Shown here: in pieces, positions 1 to 5,925 of the stretch
Layout: each line of letters starts with the position of its first letter
Position numbering within the stretch: the stretch's first letter is position 1
Source of the DNA: Planctomycetota bacterium
GTDB taxonomy: Bacteria; Planctomycetota; PLA2
Assembly (NCBI GenBank): GCA_023150495.1
Contig: JAKLKT010000213.1
Location: forward strand, 1 to 5,925
DNA: 5,925 nt
Reading direction: 5' to 3'
Translations under genes and position numbers: made by a program
Notes under the pieces: model-generated
What the model saw: the letters and a program-made list of their open reading frames with translations, nothing else
The model's database searches: none
What the model was told of the DNA's origin: nothing

Positions 1-297
1 GAACACGTAGACGAACGCGCCGGCAGTGGAGAGGACGAAGAACCACGCGATCCGGCGATTCCGGCGCGACGGCCGCCAGCGGTACGCGAAGATGAGCATC
101 AGCGCGAGCAGCACCGCCGACGCGCCGGCGAAGTGCCAGCGGTACGTGCTCCAGAACGCGGTCGAGAGGACGCTCCCCAGACCGAGGAGCGCAAGCAGCG
201 GCGGCATCGTTCATCACGTGCCCTGGAGCAACGCCGCGAAGACCGCCGCGATCCCGGCGATCAGCGTGCCGCGCGATCCCTTCGTGGACTCCGGCAT
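1..297 (-). CDS. MerT/MerF-like membrane selenoprotein with a Sec-Sec pair, C-terminus beyond window
   Basis: The frame from ATG 297 reads MPESTKGSRG, a hydrophobic segment (residues 11-27), two in-frame TGA codons (28-29), then continues without a break to the edge as residues 30-99. Hydrophobic segments lie near 34-50, 57-73 and 84-99, with a basic loop (WRPSRRNRR) at 74-82. Family knowledge: MerT carries Hg(II) across the inner membrane; it begins with a short polar stretch, RG, and a first helix containing a vicinal Cys pair followed by Pro-Leu-rich sequence. Here UU followed by PPLLALLGLG occupies that place, and WSTYR..FAGASAVLLALMLIFAYR matches MerT's second helix. The second MerT Cys pair of the cytoplasmic loop is absent, as in shorter family members. 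A GGAGG lies 4 bases before the ATG. The gene is 35 bases after the upstream lipoprotein, so co-transcription is likely. Inferred role: transport or binding of a soft metal. Alternatives: a pseudogene, or two separate small ORFs (214-297 and 1-207). Confidence 0.75.
170..192 (-). promoter_or_regulatory. Bacterial SECIS-like hairpin (bSECIS)
   Basis: On the minus strand GCGCUCCUC (192-184) pairs with GGGGAGCGU (178-170) in nine pairs, two of them G-U, closing the five-base loop GGUCU (183-179). The loop begins 27 bases after the second UGA and 30 after the first. Established knowledge: bSECIS elements lie within the coding region just downstream of UGA, need a G at the start of a small apical loop, and bind SelB; the E. 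coli fdhF element has the loop core AGGUCU. The folding was done by eye. Confidence 0.7.
211..216 (-). other. Tandem UGA UGA, predicted selenocysteine codons
   Basis: Two consecutive TGA codons (216-214 and 213-211) lie in one frame with the upstream 27 codons and the downstream 70 codons. They fall where MerT proteins have adjacent cysteines. TGA differs from either Cys codon by one base. UGA is not generally reassigned here: the lipoprotein genes and the receiver gene all end at TGA with sensible C-termini. Confidence 0.75.
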
Positions 298-332
298 CGA
301 CCCTCCCCCGCGCCCCCTCCCGTCACGTCAGG

Positions 333-1079
333 TCAGAAGAACAGCTGGTCGTAGTAGAACCCTGCGGAGTAGTAGGCGCAGCAGCCCACCGGCCCCTCCG
401 CCCCGAACTGCTCGCTCCCGTAGTTGATGTTCACCTCGAAGATATCGTAGACGTCCGGGTCGTCGATGAAACCCGCGCCGTCGCCGAAGCCGCCTTCGAT
501 GCCCGCGCTCGGCGGACCCGGGGCGCGGAAGCGCGTGTTGAAGTCGCAGAAGGTCGTGCCGAAGAACACGGTCCCGCCGACGACGTACTCGACGACGAAC
601 GGATCCGCGGGAGACGCGCGGGTCGCGTGCAGCGTCGCGCGGAGCACGACGTCGGACTCGCGCGCGCCCTCGGTGAAGCCGAGGTAGCGGAGATCGTAGA
701 CGAGGTCGACGGTGAGCGCGGTGGTCGTCGCGAACGAGAAGAACAGCGGGTCGACGTTCGGGACGCCGTCCTCGGTCACCTGCAGAGCGACATCGCCGCC
801 CCCCTGTCCCAGACCGGGACGGAACCCCTCGGGGAGCAGGTAGACGGCGGTGTACTGGTTGCTCGGGTCGGCGATCTGGACGACGTCCGCAGGAAGCGGC
901 GCGTCGCCGTCGAACGCGTGCTCGCCGGTGGCGAAGACGTTGGTCATGAGGTCGGTCACGTCCTCGGCAAGGTAGGCCTCCTCGTAGGGGTAGAGGCCGC
1001 TGTAGTCGTCGTCGCAGCAGTCGTCGCAGGCCGCGGCGGTTGCGAGCATGGCGAGGAGGGTGGCGCGCTGCAAGGACAT
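333..1079 (-). CDS. Predicted lipoprotein with cysteine pairs, upstream of the selenoprotein gene
   Basis: 248 residues. The start at 1079 is chosen because GGAGGAG lies seven bases upstream; the longer frame back to 1163 adds a Pro/Gly-rich stretch without signal-peptide character. The N-terminus is a short signal, MSLQRATLLAMLATAAAC, with a lipobox-like A-A-A-C and predicted lipidated Cys18. It is followed by an acidic Cys cluster DDCCDDD (C21, C22). Further cysteines are C178 and the vicinal pair C233-C234 near the C-terminus. The middle looks like an all-beta extracytoplasmic domain with alternating hydrophobic residues (for example FVVEYVVGGTVFF) and no other membrane segment. I do not recognise the family. 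The adjacent MerT-like gene, 35 bases downstream on the same strand, suggests a shared envelope role, possibly thiol- or metal-related, but that is inference only. Confidence 0.75.
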   Translation of the reverse strand: MSLQRATLLAMLATAAACDDCCDDDYSGLYPYEEAYLAEDVTDLMTNVFATGEHAFDGDAPLPADVVQIADPSNQYTAVYLLPEGFRPGLGQGGGDVALQVTEDGVPNVDPLFFSFATTTALTVDLVYDLRYLGFTEGARESDVVLRATLHATRASPADPFVVEYVVGGTVFFGTTFCDFNTRFRAPGPPSAGIEGGFGDGAGFIDDPDVYDIFEVNINYGSEQFGAEGPVGCCAYYSAGFYYDQLFF

Positions 1080-1101
1080 CGTGTCTCCTCCGTTCGAATT
1101 C

Positions 1102-1119
1102 GGGGGGGCTCCGGGGGCC
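1102..1119 (+). repeat. G-rich intergenic repeat, copy 1
   Basis: GGGGGGGCTCCGGGGGCC, seven G, CTCC, five G, CC. It matches the copy at 5573-5591 apart from one G, including the TTCG or ATTCG just before it. It also forms the left arm of the hairpin at 1109-1138. Confidence 0.6.
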
Positions 1120-1170
1120 GGAGTATGCGGCCCCGGAGGCCCTCTGCCCGCCGGGAAGTGCACACGGCGT

Positions 1171-1189
1171 GCCCCTCAAGCCCCCCGGG
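1171..1189 (-). repeat. G-rich intergenic repeat, degenerate copy 2
   Basis: Read on the minus strand: CCCGGGGGGCTTGAGGGGC, a six-G run, CTTG instead of CTCC, then a four-G run. It is a weaker match to the same pattern, about 20 bases before the start at 1210. Confidence 0.35.
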
Positions 1190-1209
1190 CACCTTCCGAT
1201 CATACGGCC

Positions 1210-1758
1210 ATGCGTGCGCGTGTCATCCTGATCCTCCTCGGGGGCATGGCTGCGGGCTGCGGCCCCTCCCCCAAGGCGGGCCGGAACCCGAAGGAGACCG
1301 TCCGGAACCTCGAGACCGCGCTCCGGAGCGCGGACATCGGCGCGGTCTACGACATGCTCTCCGCACGGGGGCAACGGGAGCTCGCGGCGCCCTTCGTGGG
1401 ACTCAAGGCGGCGCTCGCCTCGGTGCCCGACGCGCAGCTCAAGGCGGCGGGGCTCTCCGGCTTCAGGAAGATGGATGCGCGCGAGATGCTCGTCGCGACA
1501 GTCGAGCGGGCAGAGGACGAGAACCCGAAGGCGCTCGAGCCGCTGAAGTCGCTCACGATCGTCGTCACGGACGTGAAGCAGCGCGACGATCGCGCGACGG
1601 TCAAGGCGAGCTTCATCCTCCGCGGCCGCTCGCGCGACCAGACGCTGCAGCTCGTGCGCGAGGGCGGGCGCTGGAAGCTCGACGGCGACGAGGCGATGCA
1701 GGCGCTTCCCGTGCCCACCGCGCCCGCGATCCCGGACTGCTCCGGGCCGTCGCCATGA
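1210..1758 (+). CDS. Predicted lipoprotein, NTF2-like (DUF4878-type) domain
   Basis: 182 residues. The N-terminus MRARVILILLGGMAAGC is a typical lipoprotein signal, with basic residues, a short hydrophobic core and A-A-G-C, giving lipidated Cys17. The start at 1210 is taken because it begins this signal; the open frame runs back to 1048 but there overlaps the divergent gene. No good Shine-Dalgarno is visible. After a short linker, residues 26-60 (NPKETVRNLETALRS and following) form an amphipathic helix with the pattern of a helical pair. The C-terminal part has strands such as LTIVVTDVK, ATVKASFILRG and LQLVREGGRWKLDGD. The ending 'v.e.grWkld' is characteristic of NTF2-like/DUF4878 lipoproteins, whose function is largely unknown. 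The tail is Pro-rich. It is transcribed toward groEL and has no same-strand partner. Confidence 0.75.
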   Translation: MRARVILILLGGMAAGCGPSPKAGRNPKETVRNLETALRSADIGAVYDMLSARGQRELAAPFVGLKAALASVPDAQLKAAGLSGFRKMDAREMLVATVERAEDENPKALEPLKSLTIVVTDVKQRDDRATVKASFILRGRSRDQTLQLVREGGRWKLDGDEAMQALPVPTAPAIPDCSGPSP

Positions 1759-1771
1759 GACTGAGCGCACG

Positions 1772-1787
1772 GCCGTCGGTCGACGGC
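1772..1787 (+). terminator. Weak hairpin after the NTF2-like lipoprotein gene
   Basis: GCCGTC (1772-1777) and GACGGC (1782-1787) form six pairs around GGTC, 13 bases after the stop codon at 1758. Only a poor T run follows (CTTGTC), so intrinsic termination is uncertain. Apart from this, 1759-1986 holds the G-rich copy at 1861-1886 and the hairpins at 1898-1988. I see no gene in it. Confidence 0.35.
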
Positions 1788-1860
1788 TGAACGCCTTGTC
1801 CGGATGTCCGCGCGGGAACCTGCCCGCCCGCATCACCCTCCGCAACGGCGCAGGCCCGCG

Positions 1861-1886
1861 GCCCCCACGGAGCCCCTTCCCCCGGG
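1861..1886 (-). repeat. G-rich intergenic repeat, degenerate copy 3
   Basis: Minus strand reads a five-G run, AA, GGGGCTCC, G, T, then GGGGGC. It keeps the central GGGGCTCCG of copies 1 and 6 and sits in the convergent gap between the NTF2-like lipoprotein gene and groEL. Confidence 0.4.
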
Positions 1887-1897
1887 TCCGGGAACGA

Positions 1898-1929
1898 CCG
1901 GACCTGCGCCAGCGGTGGCGCAGGTCCGG
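1898..1929. terminator. Perfect 13-bp hairpin between convergent genes
   Basis: CCGGACCTGCGCC (1898-1910) and GGCGCAGGTCCGG (1917-1929) are exact inverted copies around the six-base loop AGCGGT. The hairpin lies 57 bases beyond the groEL stop and about 140 beyond the facing lipoprotein stop. Neither side has a T tract, so it may act as a 3' end stabiliser or a factor-dependent bidirectional terminator rather than a classic intrinsic one. Confidence 0.55.
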
Positions 1930-1932
1930 AAT

Positions 1933-1986
1933 CACAACCCGTTGTGCCGCAGGCGGTTGCGCCGCCCGCGCAGGTCAACCGTTGAC

Positions 1987-1988
<2 letters not shown>
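1933..1988. repeat. Cluster of small inverted repeats at the groEL 3' end
   Basis: CACAAC-CC-GTTGTG (1933-1946) is a six-base inverted repeat. GGCGG/CCGCC arms follow near 1952-1966. AGGTCAAC-C-GTTGACCT (1972-1988) is an eight-base inverted repeat about a single base, and its right arm overlaps the groEL TAG stop (1987-1989). Together with the 13-bp hairpin just left of it, the whole 90-base groEL trailer is self-complementary. Confidence 0.5.
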
Positions 1989-3624
<1,636 letters not shown>

Positions 3625-3628
3625 CTCG

Positions 3629-3931
3629 CTACGCCTCCACCACGCCGAGGATGTCGTCCTCGGACAGGATCAGGAACTCCTCCCCGTCGAGCTTCACCTC
3701 GGTTCCCGCGTACGAGGAGAAGATCACGCGGTCGCCCTTCTTCACCTGGAAGTCCTTCTTCCTCCCGTTCTTGTCGAGCTCGCCCTCGCCGAGCGCGAGG
3801 ACCTCGCCCTCCTTGGGCTTCTCCTTGGCCGTGTCGGGGAGGATGATCCCCCCCTTCGTCTTCTCTTCCGCCTCCAGCCGGCGCAGAAGCACGTTCTGGC
3901 CGAGGGGCTTGATCTTCGGCGTCTTCGCCAT
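3629..3931 (-). CDS. groS: Co-chaperonin GroES (10 kDa, Cpn10)
   Basis: 100 residues. GroES forms the seven-subunit lid that caps the GroEL ring. The sequence begins MAKTPKIKPLGQNVLLRRLE and carries the mobile loop that contacts GroEL (EEKTKGGIILPDTAKEKP, about residues 22-39, with the hydrophobic IIL). It continues with the family's GEVLALGEG and VKKGDRVIFSSYAGTEVKLDGEEFLIL, and ends with DDILGVVEA. An AGGGAG lies nine bases before the ATG; a second purine-rich GAGGG directly abuts the ATG. It starts 19 bases after the receiver gene's stop and is followed by groEL after four bases. This is the usual groES-groEL order, with an unusual first gene in front. Confidence 0.97.
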   Translation of the reverse strand: MAKTPKIKPLGQNVLLRRLEAEEKTKGGIILPDTAKEKPKEGEVLALGEGELDKNGRKKDFQVKKGDRVIFSSYAGTEVKLDGEEFLILSEDDILGVVEA

Positions 3932-3950
3932 CCCTCGATACTCCCTGAAG

Positions 3951-4400
3951 TCAGGCCGGCGTGCCGCCGGCGCCCTTGGTTCCGTCGTTCCGCGGCGGCG
4001 CGCGGTCGCGCCGCCCCTCGTTCTCGCTGCCGAGACGCCGGTCGAGCAGCCGGACGGCCTCGAGCAGCCAGTCCAGCCGCGGCGGCTTGTCGAGGACCGT
4101 GTAGGCCCCGGCGTCGAGCAGTCGCACCATCGTCTCCTTCGTCCGTTCCCGCGCGAGGAAGATGCCCTCCACCTCGCGGAACCCGCTGATGAGCTCGAAC
4201 GTGTCGATGCCCGAGAGGTCGGGCAGGAGCACGTCGAGGATCGTGATCCTCACGAGCGGACTCCTCGCGAGCTCGAGCGCCTCCGCCCCCGTGCTCGCGA
4301 GGAGGGTCTCGTACCCCTCCCGGCGAAGCGCGCGCGTGAGCCGGGAGCGCGAATCGCTCTCCTGGTCCGCGACGAGGATGGACGTCGTAGCCCGCACCAA
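3951..4400 (-). CDS. Single-domain response-regulator receiver, degenerate, first gene of the groESL operon
   Basis: About 149 residues from TTG 4400, or 148 from GTG 4397. Numbering from the GTG, SILVADQE opens a receiver domain with acidic Asp11 and Glu13. The phospho-acceptor is Asp55 in ITILDVLLPDLSG, and the conserved Lys is Lys104 in VLDKPP. The conserved Thr/Ser of beta-4 seems missing (IFLAR where I.LTA is usual). Residues 123-148 are a polar Gly/Arg/Pro tail; there is no output domain, so it may act through protein contact or be a pseudo-receiver. The start is uncertain: GGAGG at 4417-4413 is 12 bases before the TTG and 15 before the GTG. The frame stays open to ATG 4670, but that extension lacks domain character and overlaps the divergent gene at 4621. 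The stop is 19 bases before groES. Confidence 0.8.
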   Translation of the reverse strand: MVRATTSILVADQESDSRSRLTRALRREGYETLLASTGAEALELARSPLVRITILDVLLPDLSGIDTFELISGFREVEGIFLARERTKETMVRLLDAGAYTVLDKPPRLDWLLEAVRLLDRRLGSENEGRRDRAPPRNDGTKGAGGTPA

Positions 4401-4494
4401 CTGGCTGTCGTTCCTCCGCTGGAAAACCTCCCTGATTCCAATTGGGGTGCCAATCGCCCCGGACTTCCGCAAGTCGTTGCGGCACAAGGGGTTG

Positions 4495-4516
4495 CCCCTC
4501 CCCGGAGCCCCTCCCC
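4495..4516 (-). repeat. G-rich intergenic repeat, copy 4
   Basis: Minus strand reads GGGGAGGGGCTCCGGGGAGG, then GG. The central GGGGCTCCGGGG is shared with copies 1 and 6. It lies about 95 bases upstream of the receiver gene start and is followed on the other strand by copy 5. Confidence 0.45.
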
Positions 4517-4532
4517 TTCGTGCCAAATTGGC

Positions 4533-4547
4533 GGGGGGTCCGGGGGC
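4533..4547 (+). repeat. G-rich intergenic repeat, copy 5
   Basis: GGGGGGTCCGGGGGC: six G, TCC, five G, C, lacking one C of the usual CTCC centre. It is 16 bases from copy 4 in the opposite orientation. Confidence 0.45.
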
Positions 4548-4586
4548 GGCCCTTACCCCTTCTGACAAAATGACAGGAGCGTGAAA

Positions 4587-4600
4587 GGCCCTTCCGGGCC
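4587..4600. other. Short hairpin in the leader of the secreted-protein gene
   Basis: GGCCC and GGGCC form five pairs around TTCC, 20 bases before the ATG at 4621. On the minus strand the loop is GGAA, a GNRA-type tetraloop, followed by TTTC. It could be a leader hairpin or the remnant of a terminator; the sequence does not decide. Confidence 0.35.
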
Positions 4601-4620
4601 GCGTTTCCACCAACGAAGCG

Positions 4621-5517
4621 ATGAACCGCAAGAGCCTCATCCCCCTCCTCATCGCCGCCGTTTCGGCCACGGCGGACGAGCTCCACCTGAGGGACGGTCG
4701 GGTGCTTTCCGGCCGGGTCCTCGAGGACGGCGACCGCTACGCGGTCGTCGACCGAGACAGCAAGCACGTCGTCAGGAAGTCCGAGGTCACCGATCTCGTC
4801 AAGAAGAAGGGCTTCATGGACGAGTTCGACGACCGGCTGGCGAGCCTCCCGGCCGACGATGCCGAGGCGATCTTCGAGTTCGGCCGCTGGCTCGAGGAGA
4901 ACGACTGGGCGAGCCGCGCGAAGCTCGCGTACGCCGAGGTGCTCGACCTCGACCCGGACCACCGGGCCGCGCGCCGCGCGCTCGGCTACTCGCTCTACGA
5001 GGGCGCCTGGGTCTCGCCGGACGAGCTCAACCGCAGGAAGGGGCTCGTCGAGTTCGAGGGCCGCTGGTACACGAAGCACGACCTCGACGAGCTGAAGAAG
5101 CAGATCGAGGGCGACGAGAAGCTCCGGCAGGGGTTCGCCGAGCGGCGGAAGGTGAACGAGAACCTGAACCGGATCATGCGCCGCTTCGCGACGCTCGACA
5201 AGAAGGAGCGGCAGAAGGCGTACGAGGATCTCGCCCGGTACGGCGAGGAGCTCAACTCGCCCGAGATCCGGAAGCTCGCCGACGACTCGAAGACCTGGTA
5301 CGACGAGCAGGCGCGCGTCATCTGCGCGCGATACCTCGCGCGGACCGAGATCCACGCGACGCACACGAAGCTCAAGAAGCCGATCGAGACGTTCACGACG
5401 AACCTCGGCGCGGCCATCGCGCTCGGCGCCGCGCAGAACCCGGTGACGATCCAGCTCCCGGAGCTGCAGATCGCCGAGGTGCACACGACGGTCGATATCC
5501 CCGCCGGCTGCAGGTAG
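4621..5517 (+). CDS. Secreted protein with N-terminal Sm/SH3-like beta motif and TPR-like segment
   Basis: 298 residues. The signal peptide MNRKSLIPLLIAAVSATA has a cleavage-type A-T-A before Asp19, so the mature protein is exported. Residues 19-60 (ELHLRDGRVLSGRVL, then YAVVD and VVRKSEVTDLV) are a small beta motif, 'L.DG..l.G.v...g..v', frequent at the start of planctomycete exported proteins. Residues 79-127 are two helices ending in DLDPDHRAARRALGY, which is TPR-like. An aromatic patch, FEGRWYTKHDLDELKK, is at 145-160. Residues 155-225 are highly charged and probably helical or coiled coil. The C-terminus (250-298) turns hydrophobic and beta-rich. The function is unknown; a scaffold role at the cell envelope is possible. 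No strong ribosome-binding site precedes the ATG. The neighbouring genes give no clear functional link. Confidence 0.85.
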   Translation: MNRKSLIPLLIAAVSATADELHLRDGRVLSGRVLEDGDRYAVVDRDSKHVVRKSEVTDLVKKKGFMDEFDDRLASLPADDAEAIFEFGRWLEENDWASRAKLAYAEVLDLDPDHRAARRALGYSLYEGAWVSPDELNRRKGLVEFEGRWYTKHDLDELKKQIEGDEKLRQGFAERRKVNENLNRIMRRFATLDKKERQKAYEDLARYGEELNSPEIRKLADDSKTWYDEQARVICARYLARTEIHATHTKLKKPIETFTTNLGAAIALGAAQNPVTIQLPELQIAEVHTTVDIPAGCR

Positions 5518-5535
5518 GCGGAGAAGGCTCTCTCT

Positions 5536-5571
5536 CGCGGGGCGCGCCCGTCCGCGCCCCGCGTTCTCTTT
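5536..5571 (+). terminator. Intrinsic terminator of the secreted-protein gene
   Basis: CGCGGGGCGCG (5536-5546) and CGCGCCCCGCG (5553-5563) form a perfect 11-bp stem with the six-base loop CCCGTC, followed directly by TTCTCTTT. It begins 18 bases after the stop codon at 5517. Confidence 0.85.
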
Positions 5572-5572
5572 C

Positions 5573-5591
5573 GGGGGGGGCTCCGGGGGCC
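5573..5591 (+). repeat. G-rich intergenic repeat, copy 6
   Basis: Eight G, CTCC, five G, CC, directly after the terminator T run and preceded by TTCG. It is the closest match to copy 1, about 4.5 kb away. Confidence 0.6.
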
Positions 5592-5608
5592 CTTTTTCCG
5601 GGCGCGGC

Positions 5609-5614
5609 TAGAAT
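5609..5614 (+). promoter_or_regulatory. Putative -10 box for a leaderless ABC ATPase transcript
   Basis: TAGAAT differs from TATAAT at one base and ends ten bases before the ATG at 5625. Transcription starting about seven bases after the box would leave a leader of only a few bases. There is no Shine-Dalgarno between box and ATG (CGGCGGCCCC) and no clear -35 at standard spacing. Confidence 0.5.
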
Positions 5615-5624
5615 CGGCGGCCCC

Positions 5625-5925
5625 ATGGACGCGCTCCTCGTCGAGCGGCTCAAGAAGGCCTACATCGCGCCGGACGGCGAGCGCGTGCCCGTCGTCGACG
5701 TGCACGAGCTGCGGCTCGGCGAGGGCGCGCAGGCGGCGCTCAAGGGGCGGAGCGGGTCCGGGAAGACCACGCTCCTGAACCTGATCGCGGGCGTGCTGCG
5801 CGCGGACGAGGGGCGGATCGCGGTCGCGGGCGAGGAGATCACCTCGCTCCCCGAGGCGGGGCGCGACCGCGTGCGCGCGGAGAGGATCGGCTACGTCTTC
5901 CAGACCTTCAACCTGCTCCAGGGGC
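5625..5925 (+). CDS. ABC transporter ATP-binding protein, LolD/MacB-type, C-terminus beyond window
   Basis: The first 100 codons are in the window. The protein would bind and hydrolyse ATP at the inner face of the cytoplasmic membrane to drive a partner permease. Walker A is GRSGSGKT at residues 41-48, followed by TLLNLIAGVLRADEGRIAVAGEEI. The Q-loop glutamine is Gln93 in GYVFQTFNLLQG. The 'FQ.FNLL' wording and the DR.R..RIG stretch before it are typical of the LolD/MacB/FtsE-like group, which serves lipoprotein release, macrolide efflux or peptide export. The signature motif, Walker B and any permease lie to the right of the window, so the substrate cannot be named. A terminator and a putative promoter separate it from the upstream gene, so it probably starts a new transcription unit. 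Confidence 0.9.
   Translation, partial: MDALLVERLKKAYIAPDGERVPVVDVHELRLGEGAQAALKGRSGSGKTTLLNLIAGVLRADEGRIAVAGEEITSLPEAGRDRVRAERIGYVFQTFNLLQG

Larger units (their letters stand above)
1080..1209. promoter_or_regulatory. Divergent intergenic region with bulged hairpin
   Basis: This 130-base gap separates two divergent lipoprotein genes and should hold both promoters, but no convincing -35/-10 pair is visible for either. It contains a hairpin: CTCCGGGGGCC (1109-1119) pairs with GGCCCCGGAG (1129-1138), ten base pairs with one bulged G and a nine-base loop. In the minus direction this would lie in the leader of the cysteine lipoprotein mRNA. Two G-rich repeat copies (1102-1119 and 1171-1189) fall here. 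Confidence 0.5.
4401..4620. promoter_or_regulatory. Divergent control region between receiver-groESL and the secreted-protein gene
   Basis: This 220-base region should contain both promoters. Visible elements are the palindrome CCAATTGG (4438-4445), the inverted repeat GCCAA-A-TTGGC (4522-4532), and GTGCCAA occurring twice (4447 and 4520), read as TTGGCAC on the minus strand. TGACAAAATGACA near 4563-4575 is a short direct repeat of TGACA. Two G-rich repeat copies face each other at 4495-4547. I find no CIRCE motif and no sigma-54 site with correct spacing. Confidence 0.45.

Noticed and set aside
1..207. A separate membrane protein starting at ATG 207 after an independent 27-residue peptide
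   Set aside because: Possible, but the two ORFs are in the same frame, separated only by TGA TGA ACG. Together they reproduce MerT topology with UU at the Cys-Cys position, so one recoded gene explains more.
211..216. Reassignment of UGA to Trp or Gly in this organism
   Set aside because: Several other genes here end at TGA with natural C-termini, and Trp is encoded by TGG.
333..335. TGA at the end of the cysteine lipoprotein gene as another Sec codon
   Set aside because: Readthrough gives a Gly/Pro/Arg-rich stretch without conserved character that runs through the Shine-Dalgarno and start of the next gene, and I saw no SECIS-like hairpin after it.
26..427. Plus-strand frame of 133 codons over the left edge
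   Set aside because: Ser/Arg/Pro-rich with no domain. The opposite strand gives coherent membrane helices and a SECIS-like hairpin.
328..1935. 535-codon minus-strand open frame spanning both lipoprotein genes
   Set aside because: It is Arg/Ala/Gly-rich low-complexity translation without domains, an artefact of GC-rich DNA. It overlaps two genes that have signal peptides and sensible starts.
4436..4532. Sigma-54 promoter suggested by TTGGCAC
   Set aside because: Neither copy has a TTGC element at the required distance from the GG.
4401..4620. CIRCE operator for HrcA
   Set aside because: No TTAGCACTC/GAGTGCTAA pair or near match could be found upstream of the operon or directly upstream of groES.
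4401..4670. Upstream ATG start (4670) for the receiver gene
   Set aside because: It would add about 90 residues without domain character and overlap the start of the divergent gene at 4621. The receiver domain begins right after the TTG/GTG near 4400.
3742..5484. 580-codon minus-strand open frame through the receiver region and opposite the secreted-protein gene
   Set aside because: It is a shadow frame with biased composition, overlapping three better-supported genes.

Overview
The window is a very GC-rich stretch of bacterial chromosome with three gene blocks pointing in alternating directions. The GroEL/GroES sequences resemble those of Planctomycetota, as does a secreted protein whose N-terminus carries the 'L.DG..l.G' beta motif common in that phylum. 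The assignment is tentative, because other GC-rich environmental phyla could look similar.

Left block (1-1079, minus strand): a cysteine-containing lipoprotein gene is followed, 35 bases later, by a gene cut by the left edge. That second gene is the main discovery. Read conventionally it is a 27-codon ORF ending in two tandem TGA codons, followed in the same frame by a separate hydrophobic ORF. Read as one frame it is a small multi-pass membrane protein of the MerT/MerF (mercuric ion transporter) type. The two UGA codons sit where MerT has its first vicinal cysteine pair. Twenty-seven bases after the second UGA there is a 9-bp hairpin with the loop GGUCU, the same loop core as the E. coli fdhF selenocysteine insertion element. 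I therefore read it as a selenoprotein with a Sec-Sec (UU) pair.

Middle (1210-1758, plus strand): a divergently transcribed lipoprotein with an NTF2-like (DUF4878-type) appearance. It converges on groEL, and the 228 bases between them contain a strong perfect hairpin and three smaller inverted repeats.

Chaperonin block (1987-4400, minus strand): a single-domain, degenerate response-regulator receiver, then groES, then groEL. Gaps are 19 and 4 bases, so this is probably one operon. No CIRCE operator is visible.

Right block (4621-5925, plus strand): a secreted protein with an N-terminal beta domain and a TPR-like segment, a strong intrinsic terminator, and then the first 100 codons of a LolD/MacB-type ABC transporter ATPase. 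The ATPase gene may be leaderless, with TAGAAT ten bases before its ATG.

Intergenic regions repeatedly carry a G-rich motif close to GGGGGGCTCCGGGGGC, in six exact or degenerate copies on both strands and none noticed inside genes. Many long open frames opposite the real genes are shadows of GC-rich coding sequence and are not annotated.
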